A stretch of 64,000 nucleotides of DNA from Hyaloperonospora brassicae (lineage: Eukaryota; Oomycota; Peronosporomycetes; Peronosporales; Peronosporaceae): the NCBI GenBank assembly GCA_947650285.1, contig CANTFL010000174.1, positions 620,001 through 684,000 of the forward strand, written 5' to 3'. The notes under the pieces were generated by a model. The model ran no database searches, was not told the origin of the DNA, and saw nothing but the letters and a program-made list of their open reading frames with translations. Positions 49,080-60,509 of the stretch are shown piece after piece; the stretch's first letter is position 1, and every line of letters starts with the position of its first letter. A program made the position numbers and the translations under genes.

Positions 49080-49877
49080 ATGGTCAAAAAGTCCCGCAAG
49101 GCGCTGCACATTGCTCCGCCGCGCATGAAGTCGCGCCGCAAAGCGCGTCAAGTGACTACGACGTTCCATCGGCTGACGCACGAACTCGCGCGACTCGAAA
49201 AGGCGCACGTCGGCGCCACAGGGCCGCCGAAAGAGCGCCTCCAGCAGCGAATGGCCGCCGTGCACGAGCAATTAGCGGCAATGGGCGGGCACAAGACCTA
49301 TCAGGACGCCAGTATCTTGAGCACGAGCTTCCACAAGACGTCCAAGTGGGTCTTCCAGCTCCTCACGAGCTTCCAGCTGCGACCGAAGGCCAAGCAGCCG
49401 CCGCTCCGGGTGCTGGAGGTCGGAGCTATCAACACGCAGTTACTGGCGTGTCCGTGGCTGCACGTGCGGGCCATTGACCTCCAGTCACGACACGACCGCA
49501 TCGAGCAGTGCGACTTTTTCAGTCTCAAGCCCGCGAACGAGTTCGAGGTCGTTGTGTCGAGTATGGTGCTCAATTGCGTCCCGGGAGCTGCTCAACGGGG
49601 CGAGATGCTGCGGCTGTCTCGAGCCCACTTGAAGCCGCGCGGGCTCTTGTTCCTCATGCTGCCGCTCTTGTGTTTGCGTCGCTCGCAGTTTATGACGTAC
49701 GCGCGGTTTACCGACATCTTGCAGGCAGTCGGCTTCCGAGTTCGGGAGACAAAGAATTCGCCCAAGGTCGCCTTCTTCTGCTTGGAGAGGACCGAGGCAG
49801 TGAGCGAGACGGCGTCGTTTCCACAGACGCTTCTGGTGCCGGGTGACAAGCGCAACGACTTTAGCGTCACGATCTAG
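49080..49877 (+). CDS. BMT2-like rRNA adenine-N1 methyltransferase
   Basis: 265 residues from the ATG at 49080 (the frame opens earlier, but the preceding 34 codons lack conserved features). A basic N terminus (MVKKSRKALH, RMKSRRKAR) fits nucleolar targeting. A helical HRLTHELARLEKA region and a YQDASILSTSFHKTSKWVF block precede a Rossmann-type SAM-binding motif (LRVLEVGAIN, about residues 109-118), an IDLQS acidic loop and a CDFFSL segment. This arrangement and length match the yeast Bmt2 family (25S rRNA m1A methylation; related to human SAMTOR). It is single exon and convergent with the CCA-adding enzyme gene, only 70 bp apart. Confidence 0.8.
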   Translation: MVKKSRKALHIAPPRMKSRRKARQVTTTFHRLTHELARLEKAHVGATGPPKERLQQRMAAVHEQLAAMGGHKTYQDASILSTSFHKTSKWVFQLLTSFQLRPKAKQPPLRVLEVGAINTQLLACPWLHVRAIDLQSRHDRIEQCDFFSLKPANEFEVVVSSMVLNCVPGAAQRGEMLRLSRAHLKPRGLLFLMLPLLCLRRSQFMTYARFTDILQAVGFRVRETKNSPKVAFFCLERTEAVSETASFPQTLLVPGDKRNDFSVTI

Positions 49878-49947
49878 ACGGCAAACGGTGGCTCGGCGGT
49901 GGTGTACCTACTACTATTCTGACTCACTACCTGCTTCGTCGCAACAC

Positions 49948-51684
49948 CTATCCACTTGGAGACTGCACTTGAGCCTCGTTGACGACTAGCGCCTTAAAGT
50001 GCAGCATACAGTCGTCGCGTGACTTTGCAGGGTTGGACAGTTGCCATGCTACAACGCGGTCTAGCAACTCTTTCATCTGTGGGCCTGGCTTCACTCCAAG
50101 CTGCTTGATGAGATCATTGCCCTGACAAGGTGTGCACAACAGATAAGCACGAAGAAGATGAGAGTCAAATCGAGCAGATGCGGGATCAGATAGCAAACTT
50201 ACATCGAGAAGCGGCTTGAGTTTCCAGGCGCTATCCAAACCAGCGTCCAGAATATACGAGATGAAGCTGTCGAAGCGCTTCGATACTGTTGCCCGTGCGC
50301 CAGCAGAGTCGCTGTCTGGTCCGAGGTCCGCGAGTTCCTGCACAAGCGCTACATTGCAGCAGATGTCCCACTGAGCGCCAACGCTGCGAACGAGAAGACC
50401 TATGTTTGACCGGTCGAACGGCTCGCTTGTCACCGCCTGAAACTTTCGGACGTGGGCCAACACGTTGTCCACGTCCTTGGCATCTCGGTTCGGCAGCTTT
50501 AGTGCGTCTTGGACGACGAACGTAGCAACTGATCGGCGGCGCTTGTCGCGCACACAAAGTCCGCAGTACGGCAGCAATACACACGCCAACACACGGACTT
50601 GCAGCTCGTGTTTCTTTTCCGACGTCAGACTGTCGACATCCAGCACTCCGCCTGATGTCAACAACCGGCACATCTCCGACACGTAAGCGTAAGAGCGGTC
50701 CCACGCGTTTTCGCCCACTGTCTCCACTTCGCCGTCTGAACGACAAACAGGCATTTTTTCGAGCAACGATGACGGCAAAAACACGCTCTCACATAGTTTA
50801 AGTTCATGCAAGAGCTGCACGGCACGTTCAGGGCGCGCTGCGCTACCGGTGAACATGCCACAAATCTCCTTGCCCACCCGTTCCCGACTGACCTTCCGCA
50901 CAAGTGCCACTCGAACTTCCTCCATCTGCGCTGCTGCGCGCAGGTCATCATCTAATGTGCAGCTAAATCTCGACGCGAAGCGCACTGCGCGCAGCACACG
51001 CAGCGGATCGTCGAGAAAAGTCATGCGCGGGTCCAACGGCGTCCGCAGTCGTCGCTTCTGTAGATCACACAGCCCTTGTCCAGTGAAATCCTCAACTTGT
51101 CTGGTCGCCAAGTTGTAAAACAACGCGTTGATCGTAAAGTCGCGCCGTTCAGCGTCTTGTTGCGGAGTCCCAATGGCCACGGTCGGAATCCGATGGTCCT
51201 CGGACGCATACGTCTCTGCTCGGAGATTGACAAAGTCCACCCACCCAAAGTCGTCGCGCATCTGCATTGTGGCCGTCTCCAAGTGTTTGCTCTGCTCGGG
51301 ATTGGCCTTGATCACGCCCACCGCTCTCGCCGCACGGCCTTGAGCGGTCTCGTACACGTTGACCAGGTCAGCAAAAGCCCGACCCGTCATCACGTCGAGC
51401 ACAACGTCCACGTCGTCGCTCTCTCGGCCCAGCAGCTTGTCCCGCACCCACCCACCAGCGACGCGCAAGACAGCGCCGTTCGCCGTCGGCTGTGCGGCCA
51501 CGTCCAAGAGGAGCGAAAAGAGCGTGTCTTCTGCTGGCGTGAGCGTAATGTCGGCGGACGCGACGCTGCGGCCCATCGACGCGTGCGACACGGAGCTGCT
51601 GACGCGCTGCTTCTTGTCGACAGGAGAGAGGGGCGCAGCGGACGGGGACGACGAGGTGGGCTGCGGACCAGCCGAGCGCTTCAT
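49948..51684 (-). CDS. CCA-adding tRNA nucleotidyltransferase
   Basis: 578 residues from the ATG at 51684. It adds the CCA end to tRNAs. The class II nucleotidyltransferase head is clear: VAGGWVRDKLLG (GG at residues 77-78) and the metal-binding DDVDVV (about residues 90-95), then RRDFTINALFYN (motif B, which sets CTP versus ATP choice together with downstream residues) and DPLRVLRAVRFASRF (motif D region), followed by helical body and tail. Residues 1-45 are Ser/Pro-rich with a KKQR patch. The frame stays open upstream to 52242, and an upstream ATG at 52062 would add an Arg-rich, acid-poor presequence, a possible mitochondrial form. Single exon. Confidence 0.92.
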   Translation of the reverse strand: MKRSAGPQPTSSSPSAAPLSPVDKKQRVSSSVSHASMGRSVASADITLTPAEDTLFSLLLDVAAQPTANGAVLRVAGGWVRDKLLGRESDDVDVVLDVMTGRAFADLVNVYETAQGRAARAVGVIKANPEQSKHLETATMQMRDDFGWVDFVNLRAETYASEDHRIPTVAIGTPQQDAERRDFTINALFYNLATRQVEDFTGQGLCDLQKRRLRTPLDPRMTFLDDPLRVLRAVRFASRFSCTLDDDLRAAAQMEEVRVALVRKVSRERVGKEICGMFTGSAARPERAVQLLHELKLCESVFLPSSLLEKMPVCRSDGEVETVGENAWDRSYAYVSEMCRLLTSGGVLDVDSLTSEKKHELQVRVLACVLLPYCGLCVRDKRRRSVATFVVQDALKLPNRDAKDVDNVLAHVRKFQAVTSEPFDRSNIGLLVRSVGAQWDICCNVALVQELADLGPDSDSAGARATVSKRFDSFISYILDAGLDSAWKLKPLLDVSLLSDPASARFDSHLLRAYLLCTPCQGNDLIKQLGVKPGPQMKELLDRVVAWQLSNPAKSRDDCMLHFKALVVNEAQVQSPSG

Positions 51685-51913
51685 GCGGCCGGCTACAAGA
51701 GCTGTTGGGTGATGCGTGGCTGTGATTGGTGCGTGGGGTGAGACGAAAGTCTGTGATTGGTGCGTTGGGTGGGACGAAAATGAGTGAGCGAGGGACTTGT
51801 TTTTGACCAATGAGCGTCGACGTAGGAATAGGGTGGACGACGACACAGCGGCGACAGAGGTGACGAGAGCGAGTCGGGCGTTAAAGGCGCGGGCGGGCGG
51901 TTCCCGAGGCGTT
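51685..51913. promoter_or_regulatory. Bidirectional promoter with three CCAAT boxes
   Basis: Lies between the CCA-adding enzyme start (minus) and the likely start of the RS-rich gene (plus). A direct repeat of about 31 bp carries TGTGATTGGTGCGT twice (ATTGG at 51725-51729 and 51756-51760), and a plus-strand CCAAT is at 51807-51811. NF-Y type regulation of both genes is plausible. Confidence 0.5.
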
Positions 51914-52699
51914 ATGGCGTATCTGGTGCGTGCTATGTACTGTTCATGCGTGAGTGGCGGTGACGAGAGTCTGATGGACGCCGTTGCGAGCTCGCGGTAG
52001 GACAAGACCCGGAGACACAACGCCCGGACAGATGTGAACAAACTGTTTTTGTTGAGCACCATCCGCAGGTTATACTTTGTGTTTGAGCTGCGCGTGTGCG
52101 ACAAGTGGCGCGTGTTCTCGTGTCTCTTGGGGTAGCACGAATGCTGACATGTGCAGGAGATCGTGTTGGCTGTCTGTGGCCATAGTGTGGACTTGCATAA
52201 CCGACGGCAGCAGGAGGACAAGTGCTGGTCAATGCGCCGCATGGAGCGAAAACTCGACGCGTCAAGAGACGAGTGCAGGCCCAGGACGACGAGCCGACGC
52301 CGGGACGAAAAGACGAGACGTGAGGCAAAGCGACGACGCAGTCCAAGCCGAAGTCAAAGTCCGAGTCGGAGCAAGCGGTGCCAGGAGGACCGGAAGGCAC
52401 GTGGACGCAGCTGTAGCTCTGGTGGCGGGTACAATAAAACGAGAGAAGATCGAGATGCACGAAGCTACTGGGCACGAAAGAAGGCTGAAAAGAGTGCAGC
52501 GATCTGGGGAAATTTGTACTCGAAAGGCACTGTCTCGACGGAGAACGCGCCTGCCTTTAGTAGTGAGGCAGAATCGACCGACGATGACGTGAAGCTGGCA
52601 GACGTAAAAACGTCGATAGTACCCGAGCGTAGCAGGAAGAAGCACAGGAGAGACAAGAAGAAACGTGATGGAAACAACGACAAGGTAGCGACGAGGTGA
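51914..52699 (+). CDS. RS-rich basic protein, likely spliced
   Basis: The last exon, from about 52157 (after the CTGACATGTGCAG acceptor) to the TGA at 52697-52699, is clearly coding: VDLHNRRQQEDKCW, then an Arg/Ser-rich stretch (RRRSPSRSQSPSRSK), RSYWARKKAEKSAAIWG, an acidic STDDDVK patch and a Lys/Arg-rich end (RSRKKHRRDKKKRDG). RS repeats and basic tails are typical of splicing-related nuclear proteins. The 5' part is uncertain: a start at 51914 (MAYL) with a donor GTGCGT is likely, but two reading frames are possible for the middle exon and I cannot choose. No named family recognised. Convergent with the transporter gene, 86 bp apart. Confidence 0.55.
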
Positions 52700-52785
52700 A
52701 ACAATGAAGGATCAACAACATACATAACAGCGACGAATGCGAGCTTTAATTGAAGTAAAACGCTTTAGCAAGCTTTCTGCATGCA

Positions 52786-54600
52786 CTAGTTCCACGTTGA
52801 CAAGGCCTGGTAGGTTGCGAATATCATCGTGAAGATGCCGATTCCAATGATGATGTTGTTCAAGGTGCGGCCTTCCTCCAAGAGTTTTGAGTGAAACAGG
52901 CACGGGTAGATAAAAGCCAGCGGCACGGAGCAGAATCCGCCGATAAGTGCCACAAAGTTATCGAGCTCTTCTTTTCCGTAATAAGCGACAGCAGCAGTGA
53001 GGCAGACTAACGCAAACCGAAAGCCGTTCTTCTCCCAGCGCCAGTAACCCTTCTGGCTGTGGCTAGGAAAGAGGTAGCCTTCTAATATCTTGATCACCGG
53101 GTAGAGCATGAGCGGGTACGTAAGCACCAGAGCAACCGAGTACGTGATTTGAACCGACATGGTAGCGACACTGACTTGAGCACTAGGCAGGTTCATTGTG
53201 ACAACGGACTGTGTGTTTTGACCAAATGCGGCATACACGAGCCCAGCAAACACCGAGAAGAGAGTCACGAGGAACATCATCGTGTACGCAAGAATGCGAG
53301 GGAACTTGTGCTTCGTATCGTGATCCATGGCGTCATAGATCGGCAACACCAGTCCAATGCCTTCGAAGCAATACACGGCAGTACCCAGCAGCATGGCCCA
53401 ACTCTTTGAGTTGAAGTTTTCCCACGTACTACTGTCAGGTATCGCATCATCGAGCGTTTGTACCGTGTAAGATATGATGTACGCGATGCCAAACAGGATG
53501 AGGAGATCGGCAAACAGGTTTGTCAGCGCAAAGTATTCGATGCGACGCACCCACGACAGCGGCGTATAGAGCAAGATTTGGAGCACAATGAGCGTCAATG
53601 ACGAAGATGCAGTCGTTCTCTGGATGCCAAACGCAGCCAAAATGACCTCGCCAATATTCTTTTCCACAAAAATCAAGTACGAGCAGCAGAATCCAAGCTG
53701 CGAGAGCACGAGCGAGATATTCACGGCCACGCGGCCCATTTTGCCAAACGCTTTTTCACCAACGAGACCGTATGATACGTTTATGTGACCGCGTTCACGT
53801 TGCACGAAATTGGAACAGTCAGTCAGGCGCAACATACAAAATGTCGACAATATTGCCGAGACGCTGAGTGCTCCGAGCGAGAAGAGCATTCCTCCATTCT
53901 GGAACCCCTTGGGTAAAAACAGGATACCGCTGCCGATAAACGATTTGAGGATCGTAAACACCGTCTTACCAACTGTCGCACCAGGCTGCTGCTTCTCGGG
54001 TCTGCGTTTCCATGCACGGCTCAAGAGCGGCGTGGTGGTTTCCTACAATATCGTACACCGAGGCTTACGTCAGTCACATGCAACGACCAAGATCAGCGCG
54101 CTATTGCATCCCGTACGTCTGAATCGCCATCGTCAGCTACCAGGTCAAGACTGGCCACGATAAAGTCACCGTACGCTGACTGCAGGAATCCTCTCGTGGG
54201 CTGAATCGACTCGAGAAAAGAGTCCTGCACGCACGAAGGCACCTGTGGACTGTCGCCTTCGAGGTTTGCGATCACGTGGTCGCGACGGAATCCTCCCGGT
54301 TGGGCAATGTCCGACGCTTTGCCTGTTGAGCAGGAGCAGCAGCACATGAAAACGCGTCACTCGGCCATCTTCTTTACGCCCATACGATTGCAACAAGCAC
54401 GACGCACCAACGTCTTCGTGAAGGATCTCACTCTGGTCGGGCAACGACTTTGGACGTGGCGGTCCGTCCTGCGTGTCCTTGAGGATGGCAAAGAAAATGT
54501 CGCGCGTCATGTCGGACCCCTCTTCATTGATGTCGTGCGGTCCGAGTGCCTCTCTGCTGAGACCGGACACAGGCGGCTGTTCGTCGGTTTCGTTCGTCAT
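52786..54600 (-). CDS. Vacuolar amino-acid transporter, AAAP/AVT family
   Basis: Three exons on the minus strand: 54600-54378, 54322-54117 and 54042-52786, with introns of 55 and 74 bp (donors GTAAAG and GTACGG, acceptors CAG and TAG) and matching phases, giving 561 residues. The first about 160 residues are a hydrophilic, acidic cytosolic domain, as in yeast Avt3/Avt4-type proteins. The transporter core starts with GKTVFTILKSFIGSGILFLP, the family's conserved first helix, and continues with about ten more hydrophobic segments to the C terminus. Family members are H+-coupled amino-acid exporters or importers of the vacuole. The substrate cannot be inferred. Confidence 0.88.
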
Positions 54601-55344
54601 AACGAGTTGCGCTACTCGACGAAAGTGGCAGTGGGGAGCTGCTCGACGTGCACCACATAGAAGTGCACCTACTTGCGATGAGTGGTCCAGGAACTGTTTT
54701 GCAATTTACCAAATGCGTACGCTTATGAGTGCGGGCACTTACAATTAAAATGCAGGGAATTTATATGCAAAATAAAAGTTAAGGGTTGTGAAATGCGTTA
54801 CATTGATGATAAGAAGAAAAAACGAGTCTGAATTGAACAATGTAAAATACGCACTTCCAGGTGTGGTAAAAACCTGAATGCACAAGATAATAGGAAAGCG
54901 CGTTGCTTATGCATCGTTAACTACTGGATATACAAACAGGCGAGGGATCACATAAACAATTTCGATTTTCGCTGTTATTTCTATAAAAATCTATTATAAA
55001 ATATAAAAACAGCATTCCGGGCGATTTAAAGGTGTCGTAGTTGTGAGGATGGAGAAAAGTACGAAGCCTAATGTACTTTTTTTGCTTTTCTAACCATTAG
55101 CTATGTTTTGTGCATCTCACCTTTAATAAAATCGCCTATCCTATGTTTAAACCAAAATGTTTGTCATCCTTACTGCTTGCACAAACGATGTAAGAAATGA
55201 GACCGGTTTATGGTCTGGATTCATATACCCTAGCGAATATTAAATGCTTACTTCGTTTTTTATTCATTTTGTTTCTAAAAAGCTTACAAAAATAGGAAGA
55301 CCGTGGCTACCCGATGCAGCAAGCAATATTTCTAAAAATTTAAA
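54601..55344. other. Intergenic, no gene seen
   Basis: Upstream region of the transporter gene, then AT-rich DNA up to the left inverted repeat of the MULE at 55345. Confidence 0.5.
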
Positions 55345-55421
55345 GGCCACGACTAGGGGCACACCCAATTTTTGCTACGGGCACACCCGCCCGGCTAAAA
55401 AGATGATGAAGTGGACTTCAC

Positions 55422-56590
55422 AATTTATGGTGCAGAATAAGTAAACACGTAGTCACTTAACCTGCTCGATATATCTTAACCTAAAACATTAATTGATCTC
55501 ATGTGCGAGATCGTATCAATCCATCTTGGCCAGGGCGGTGATTATACGAATGAAGCCTGCTGGCGTCTCTACCGTCTCGAAGACGGTATACAATCCATAG
55601 ATACGATGCCAAGATCTAACCATTGACAGAGGCAACGACATTTGAGTTTCTACGTGTGCACAGTCACGAGTCGTTATTAAGATGTTATCAACATGTATTA
55701 TCTTGGCATGTGGCTGCCGAATTAATCTCTTAAAGTACGCCAAACAATACACCATGTTTCTCATGAATGTTAGCGATTTTAATGACGTCAAATGACAGGT
55801 GCGCCTCTGCAGCACCTCCGCTACTCCACAAATACAATTTGATTAAGAGTTAATGCGATGCCAATAAGCACAACAGTGACCATCCACAGCTCGTGACTGA
55901 ACTCGGACGTTTTTTTCCAGCTGCAGTGGACGCTGCTTGGAAATACCTCTGCTCATGGCTGCCTCGGTCTTACTTAGCGGACAACCACCCCAGCGTATTT
56001 TCTTCTCCTTCTTCTCATCTGTTCTGCTTCTTTGTTCTTTAACATCAACATGGCTTGACGAATTCTCGCATCTGTTCAGTGGTGAGTTAAAGCTCGAGTG
56101 ATCTTCTCCAGAGATTCCTTAAGGCACAAACGAGCACGTACGGCGTGCAGTATTTGTAAAATTACATCTAACGTCTGTGACGAGGTACGTACTAATCCAT
56201 ACCGTTGATCGTTCACCCCGGTCAGAAAATTTCGAGTACGAAGATGCTAAAAACGGTTACTTACAAGGTCATTAAGCGATTGGAAGGGTATGATGACCAG
56301 GTACTATACCGGGTGCAAAAACTTGCATGGGTTGCACAGAAAGGATATATGGCTGACAATGCTTGGGTTGGAGGTACATGATTATGACTGGGTGTGCTCT
56401 AGCTTGAACGGCTATCAGTCAATTTATAGTGGCAAAGGTAAATTGGTGTTTACTATTTTTCTCCTTGATTATGGTCTCGTCGGAGTTTGTGGAGTCTTGT
56501 AAGTCAATTTTACCTGCACTCTATGATCGAGCACACGAATGTGGTTGAAGCGCTGGGTAATGAAGCCATCTGTAGCTCGATAATCAATCC
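55422..56590. other. Non-coding part of the MULE
   Basis: Between the left inverted repeat and the transposase remains. It holds only short frames (such as 55516-55815, minus) that I cannot assign. Confidence 0.4.
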
Positions 56591-56598
56591 AAATCAAA

Positions 56599-58880
56599 TT
56601 ATAGCTCAAGCAATATTCTCGCTGACGACGTCGCTGCATTTTGATGAATTGCGGATGCAGACTTGGAAGGCGAGTTATAATTTGGACATCTCTTCGAGTT
56701 TTTGCGGCGACCGACGCCACCACATGAGCTAAATGTCTCCGCTTTCCTCCGCTTCTGCGATTTTTCCACGCATTCATATCCCGACAAATTTCTTTTTGTC
56801 GAGGTGCTTGGGCGGACCTTTGTCCTCACAGCTTCCGGATCCTTAATCTGACAGGGCAACAGCTGGGAAAGATGGTGGAGATGCTCAATAGTTGCTCTCT
56901 GTTGGTGGTCCGGTATCTTAGCCACATTGTAGGCAATTTGTATCATCACAACAGGCAAATGATCTTCGGGTTTCTCACAGCATCAGGACAAAGAGAAATA
57001 CGTTCCACAATGTGACAATGGGGATGAAATTCGATCAAGCTTAATCGCTTATCCTATCTGATCAAATTCCTGAGCCGGTGATGGCATGGCATACCCCAGA
57101 CTGTCGTGAACGCATGGGAGCATATCTTTTCACCAGATTGGACCGGTCTGCGTGCGTATTCCAGCTGCAACCAGATCAAAAGGTAAATAAAGAGATGTTA
57201 AACTTTGGCAGCATCATCACATGTTTGAATTGCCTTTTCGTTGACTTTGCTTAAAGCAAAATTTGAAACGCTTTTTGTGACTGTCTGAAAGATGTCCGTC
57301 TTCGGGGAAGGGTAGGCAAACAGAGGGGTCTGTATTTCATCACTCGCTCGCGCGTTTTGCGCGGTAATATGTCAGGAAACCTTCAATCGACACCTTGATC
57401 CTCTTGCAGTATTGCAACAAATTAAGCATGATCGTGCCTAAATACGTTTTTAGCCGTCTGTGAGCGCTTTCACCACGTGAAGTAACAGCATGCCCAAAGT
57501 GAGTAACGTTTTTGGTCCATGCCGCAACAAACCTTTTCTTGTGAGGACATATCCACGTGTCTTCCAGGTATTTAAGCGCCTTCTGGTACATTTGATAGCG
57601 AGTGTGGAAACTGGACCAGAGCTCTTTAAATAGAGTTTCTGTCTGCATACACTATCTAAAAATGATAATATTATGATAAATTACAAGTTTGGTGAAAGTT
57701 GCAAAATAAAAACTTCTTCCCGCTGCCCAGTCTTTCACGAACTGTTCGTGATTGCTGCCAAGACGCCCCTTGTAGTTCTTGGTGATGTTCTTATCAATAT
57801 TCTACACACACAACAAAATAGAGGGCTCAGGAAATTGATACTGCAATGCCGAGATCAAAGCAAGTTCTCGATCAACTGCAACGACTTTTGGCAGAGCATC
57901 GATGTGTAAACGTTCGTACAAGAACCCAACATCGGTCCTGCACGATTCTTCGTTCTTGTTCTTCATGAAAACGAAGACCGCGGAGAATGTGGTGTGCAAT
58001 GCGGTGGAACTGACGAAGTAAAGGAGATGCAACGGGTTTTGTTTGTCTTGTAGGTGTATTCCAAGACTCACACGTCGTGATTGAGTCTCATTGACTCCAC
58101 CATTGCCGGGTGTGCAAAAAAACAATGGGTTACATGTCCACAATCGTCCAAAACCAGCTCATTTCATAGGCCTCATCCTTGAAAGCTTTGACCAGCACTT
58201 CGACGGACTCTTGCCGTTAAGCTCCTTTTTTCAGCTGCTGAATGGTGTTGTAAAGCTTTTTCATGGGAACCTTTACGCCATGTGTCACTTTCAACTGATT
58301 TTAAATGCTTCGTGGAGGCACCTTTGCGCCAATCAGTCCCTTGATAATTGCAACCAGCTCGTGCGAGAGCTTCAGGTGGGCTGAATGCCCAGCCAGATGC
58401 AACGAAGGATTGTTGTTGTGGTTGGCGGTGGTGATGAAGAAGGTCCAAGTTCCGTCCGCTTTCGCATCGCCGCGCCCTTTAAATAGGCATTCCATCAACC
58501 TGCTGGATGTCTGTCGCTTCCTTTCATAATCGCTGAGGTTATGATGTTCTTGTACGTCCCGCCGCGATCGCACTTATAGTAGATCTGTTGAAGACCCCGC
58601 CTCGTTTTCTTTGATCTTGCGACGAAGATGGCGTACCCTTGGGTAGACGCAAAACCGTTAACTTCGTCTCCATCTCGTTCCTGGAAGGAAAGCTGGTACT
58701 AACGAGAGCGGCTGGTGGGGGTTGGAGATGTTTCAGCGACGATTGTCTCTCTCTCGGGTCTTCGCACTTCATCTTGGTGGTCCAGCTTGTGCGTGTCAGT
58801 AGTCGGTGTTCTGTGTTGTATAGTATGCTTATGAGGGGACATAGAAGCAATTGCTCGGCTAAGATAGGTATAAAAGACAT
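56599..58880 (-). pseudogene. MULE transposase, fragmented
   Basis: In minus-strand order: an N-terminal region (58301-58880); the DDE domain at 57802-58143 with FVFMKNKNEES, LPKVVAVDRELALISAL and a final C, matching the MULE core 'vF...E.E...W...lp.viiTDre.Al..ai...fp...lLC'; at 57340-57648 a WICPHKKRFVAAWTKNV, HFGHAVTSRGESAHRRLK block typical of the following helical region; and at 56599-56958 the tail with PDHQQRATIEHLHHL, KVRPSTSTKRN and GYECVE. Frame changes and stops separate the parts, so no intact protein is made. Confidence 0.85.
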
Positions 58881-59176
58881 GTTCTATCTCTATTATAGTA
58901 GATAAAATTCATCTCCTTAACCTCCAGAGCCTGGACCATTCAATCACAGCATTTTGGTTTAGTGGGGTTTTGTTAAACTGAACTCGACTGTATGCGTACA
59001 TTATTCAGCATTATAATATGTGAAGTCCTTTTCATCATCATTTTAGGCGGGCGGGTGTGCCCCTAGCAAAAGTGGGGTGTGCCCCTAGTCGTGGCCTATT
59101 AGGAATGGGTCAGTTTATGGCCGTTATAAATCTAATACAAAACCCAATTTTATTACTCGATCTGTTGCAACTGCTC

Positions 59177-60509
59177 TTAAGTCATGATGCGATCAAGCAT
59201 GTTGACTGTCCTGCGCTTTCCTTGGCATTTCTTTGACGGTTTGGGAAGGAAGAGTACCTCCGTACGGAACTTTTGTCGTACTGTGAGCCATACCGGGTTG
59301 CTTGGTACGCTTCCGTTCTTAACACCTACATCGGCGTAAAATTCTGTACGTGCACGCATTTTGGGTGCTGAGATTGGCCAAAGACCAGTGCTGGCAAAGC
59401 CAGAAAAAACATTTTCTGCCTTGGCAAACACACCATTTTGCCACGCGCTTGATGATAATGAAATGGCCGGTTTCTTGTCAAGCTCGACACATCTTCATCG
59501 ATCATGAAGCGGTCCACGGAGCGACGCAGACTGGTATTGAAGCGCCTAAAAACAGAGACATCCAAAGGCTGCTAGATGTGTGTAAAGTTTGAAGGAATAA
59601 GAAGTAGAATAACCTTCATCTCTATCGCCTTCTCAACGATCCTCTTGCTGTAATGGCTTGAACAACCGCCGTAGATGGGCAGCGGTGGCCGAATGGCGCT
59701 GCTGAGAATGCTTGATACAAAGTGCTTAAACCACTCGACGAAAATAGCTTGGTTCATGAACGCCTTCGGAGCGACAGCAACTGTAGCAGCAGGGGCGGAG
59801 CACTCACTCAGGATGTCACAATTTAAACGTTGGCCTGGAAGCAGAAAGAGTGGCGGTAGACACGATCCGGAGGAACTAACACAGGCGACTATCGTCAGGT
59901 GGAAGCTTATGTCGATACAATTTGTCCAAATGTTCTTCGAAATAAGCACAGCGATGACTTTCCTTGACTTCGATTTTTGACCAAATCCCGCCTTGTTTGT
60001 ACTCAAAACGCGGTCGTTGGTAAGTTTGCGCTCTATCGCGGGCTGAATAAGCTGATTCAGAAGATGATCGTGGTTTTCTTACCCAAATTGATAGAGTGCG
60101 CAAGAAATCACTTAAAAGACTGAGTGAAAGCTCAGGGTGACGGGGAAATTGCTTTACTCATCCGTCGCCCAGGATGCCATCCTATCGTTCGGGACTGTAA
60201 AGAACGCGGTACGCCTCGTTAAATTTGCTAGGTACCATCGGACGCGTAACGGGGATACCCTTACCCTGCATCCCTACGATACACGTCTGGAGGTCTTCTT
60301 TAATCTCTTTAAAAAGAACGGTCGGAGGTCCGGGGCTTCTTATTGTCACACCAGGGCGATTTTGGGTAGCGCGGCGGCGGATCGTTTATATATGGGATTG
60401 TGGGAAATAACTCGCGAACGGTATCCCACGACATAATACGTTCACGAGAACTGAAAGCCTTCGCGAGATCGTCTAGGTTATAGCCCTTTCTCTCCTTCAG
60501 CTCTAGCAT
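59177..60509 (-). pseudogene. pogo/DDE_1-type transposase, decayed
   Basis: Minus-strand order: a helix-turn-helix-like start (KGYNLDDLAKAF, 60309-60509), a GMQGKGIPVTR region (about 60270), then the DDE_1 core at 59572-60006 with TIVACVSSSGSCLPPLF, APKAFMNQAIFVEWFKHF and a CSSHYSKRIVEKA block. The position before CSSH, which is Asp in active relatives (DGCSSH), is Gly here. The continuing QPLD-like DVSVFRRFN segment is in another frame (59326-59565) and the tail follows at 59177-59431 (STGLWPISAP). This domain set is common in oomycete genomes. Frameshifts and the lost Asp make it inactive. Confidence 0.8.

Larger units (their letters stand above)
55345..59096 (-). mobile_element. MULE transposon with 77-bp terminal inverted repeats
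   Basis: Left arm 55345-55421 and right arm 59020-59096 are inverted copies (outer GGCCACGACTAGGGGCACAC, inner GATGATGAA..GGACTTCACA), with about a dozen differences. Within each arm the GGGCACACCC motif occurs twice. The 3.75-kb element carries a minus-strand transposase pseudogene. No clear 9-bp target duplication is seen (left AAATTTAAA, right TATTAGGAA), so the flanks have changed or the insertion is old. Confidence 0.85.

Noticed and set aside
51076..51741. 221-codon plus-strand frame
   Set aside because: Antisense to the conserved nucleotidyltransferase head of the CCA-adding enzyme; no own signal.
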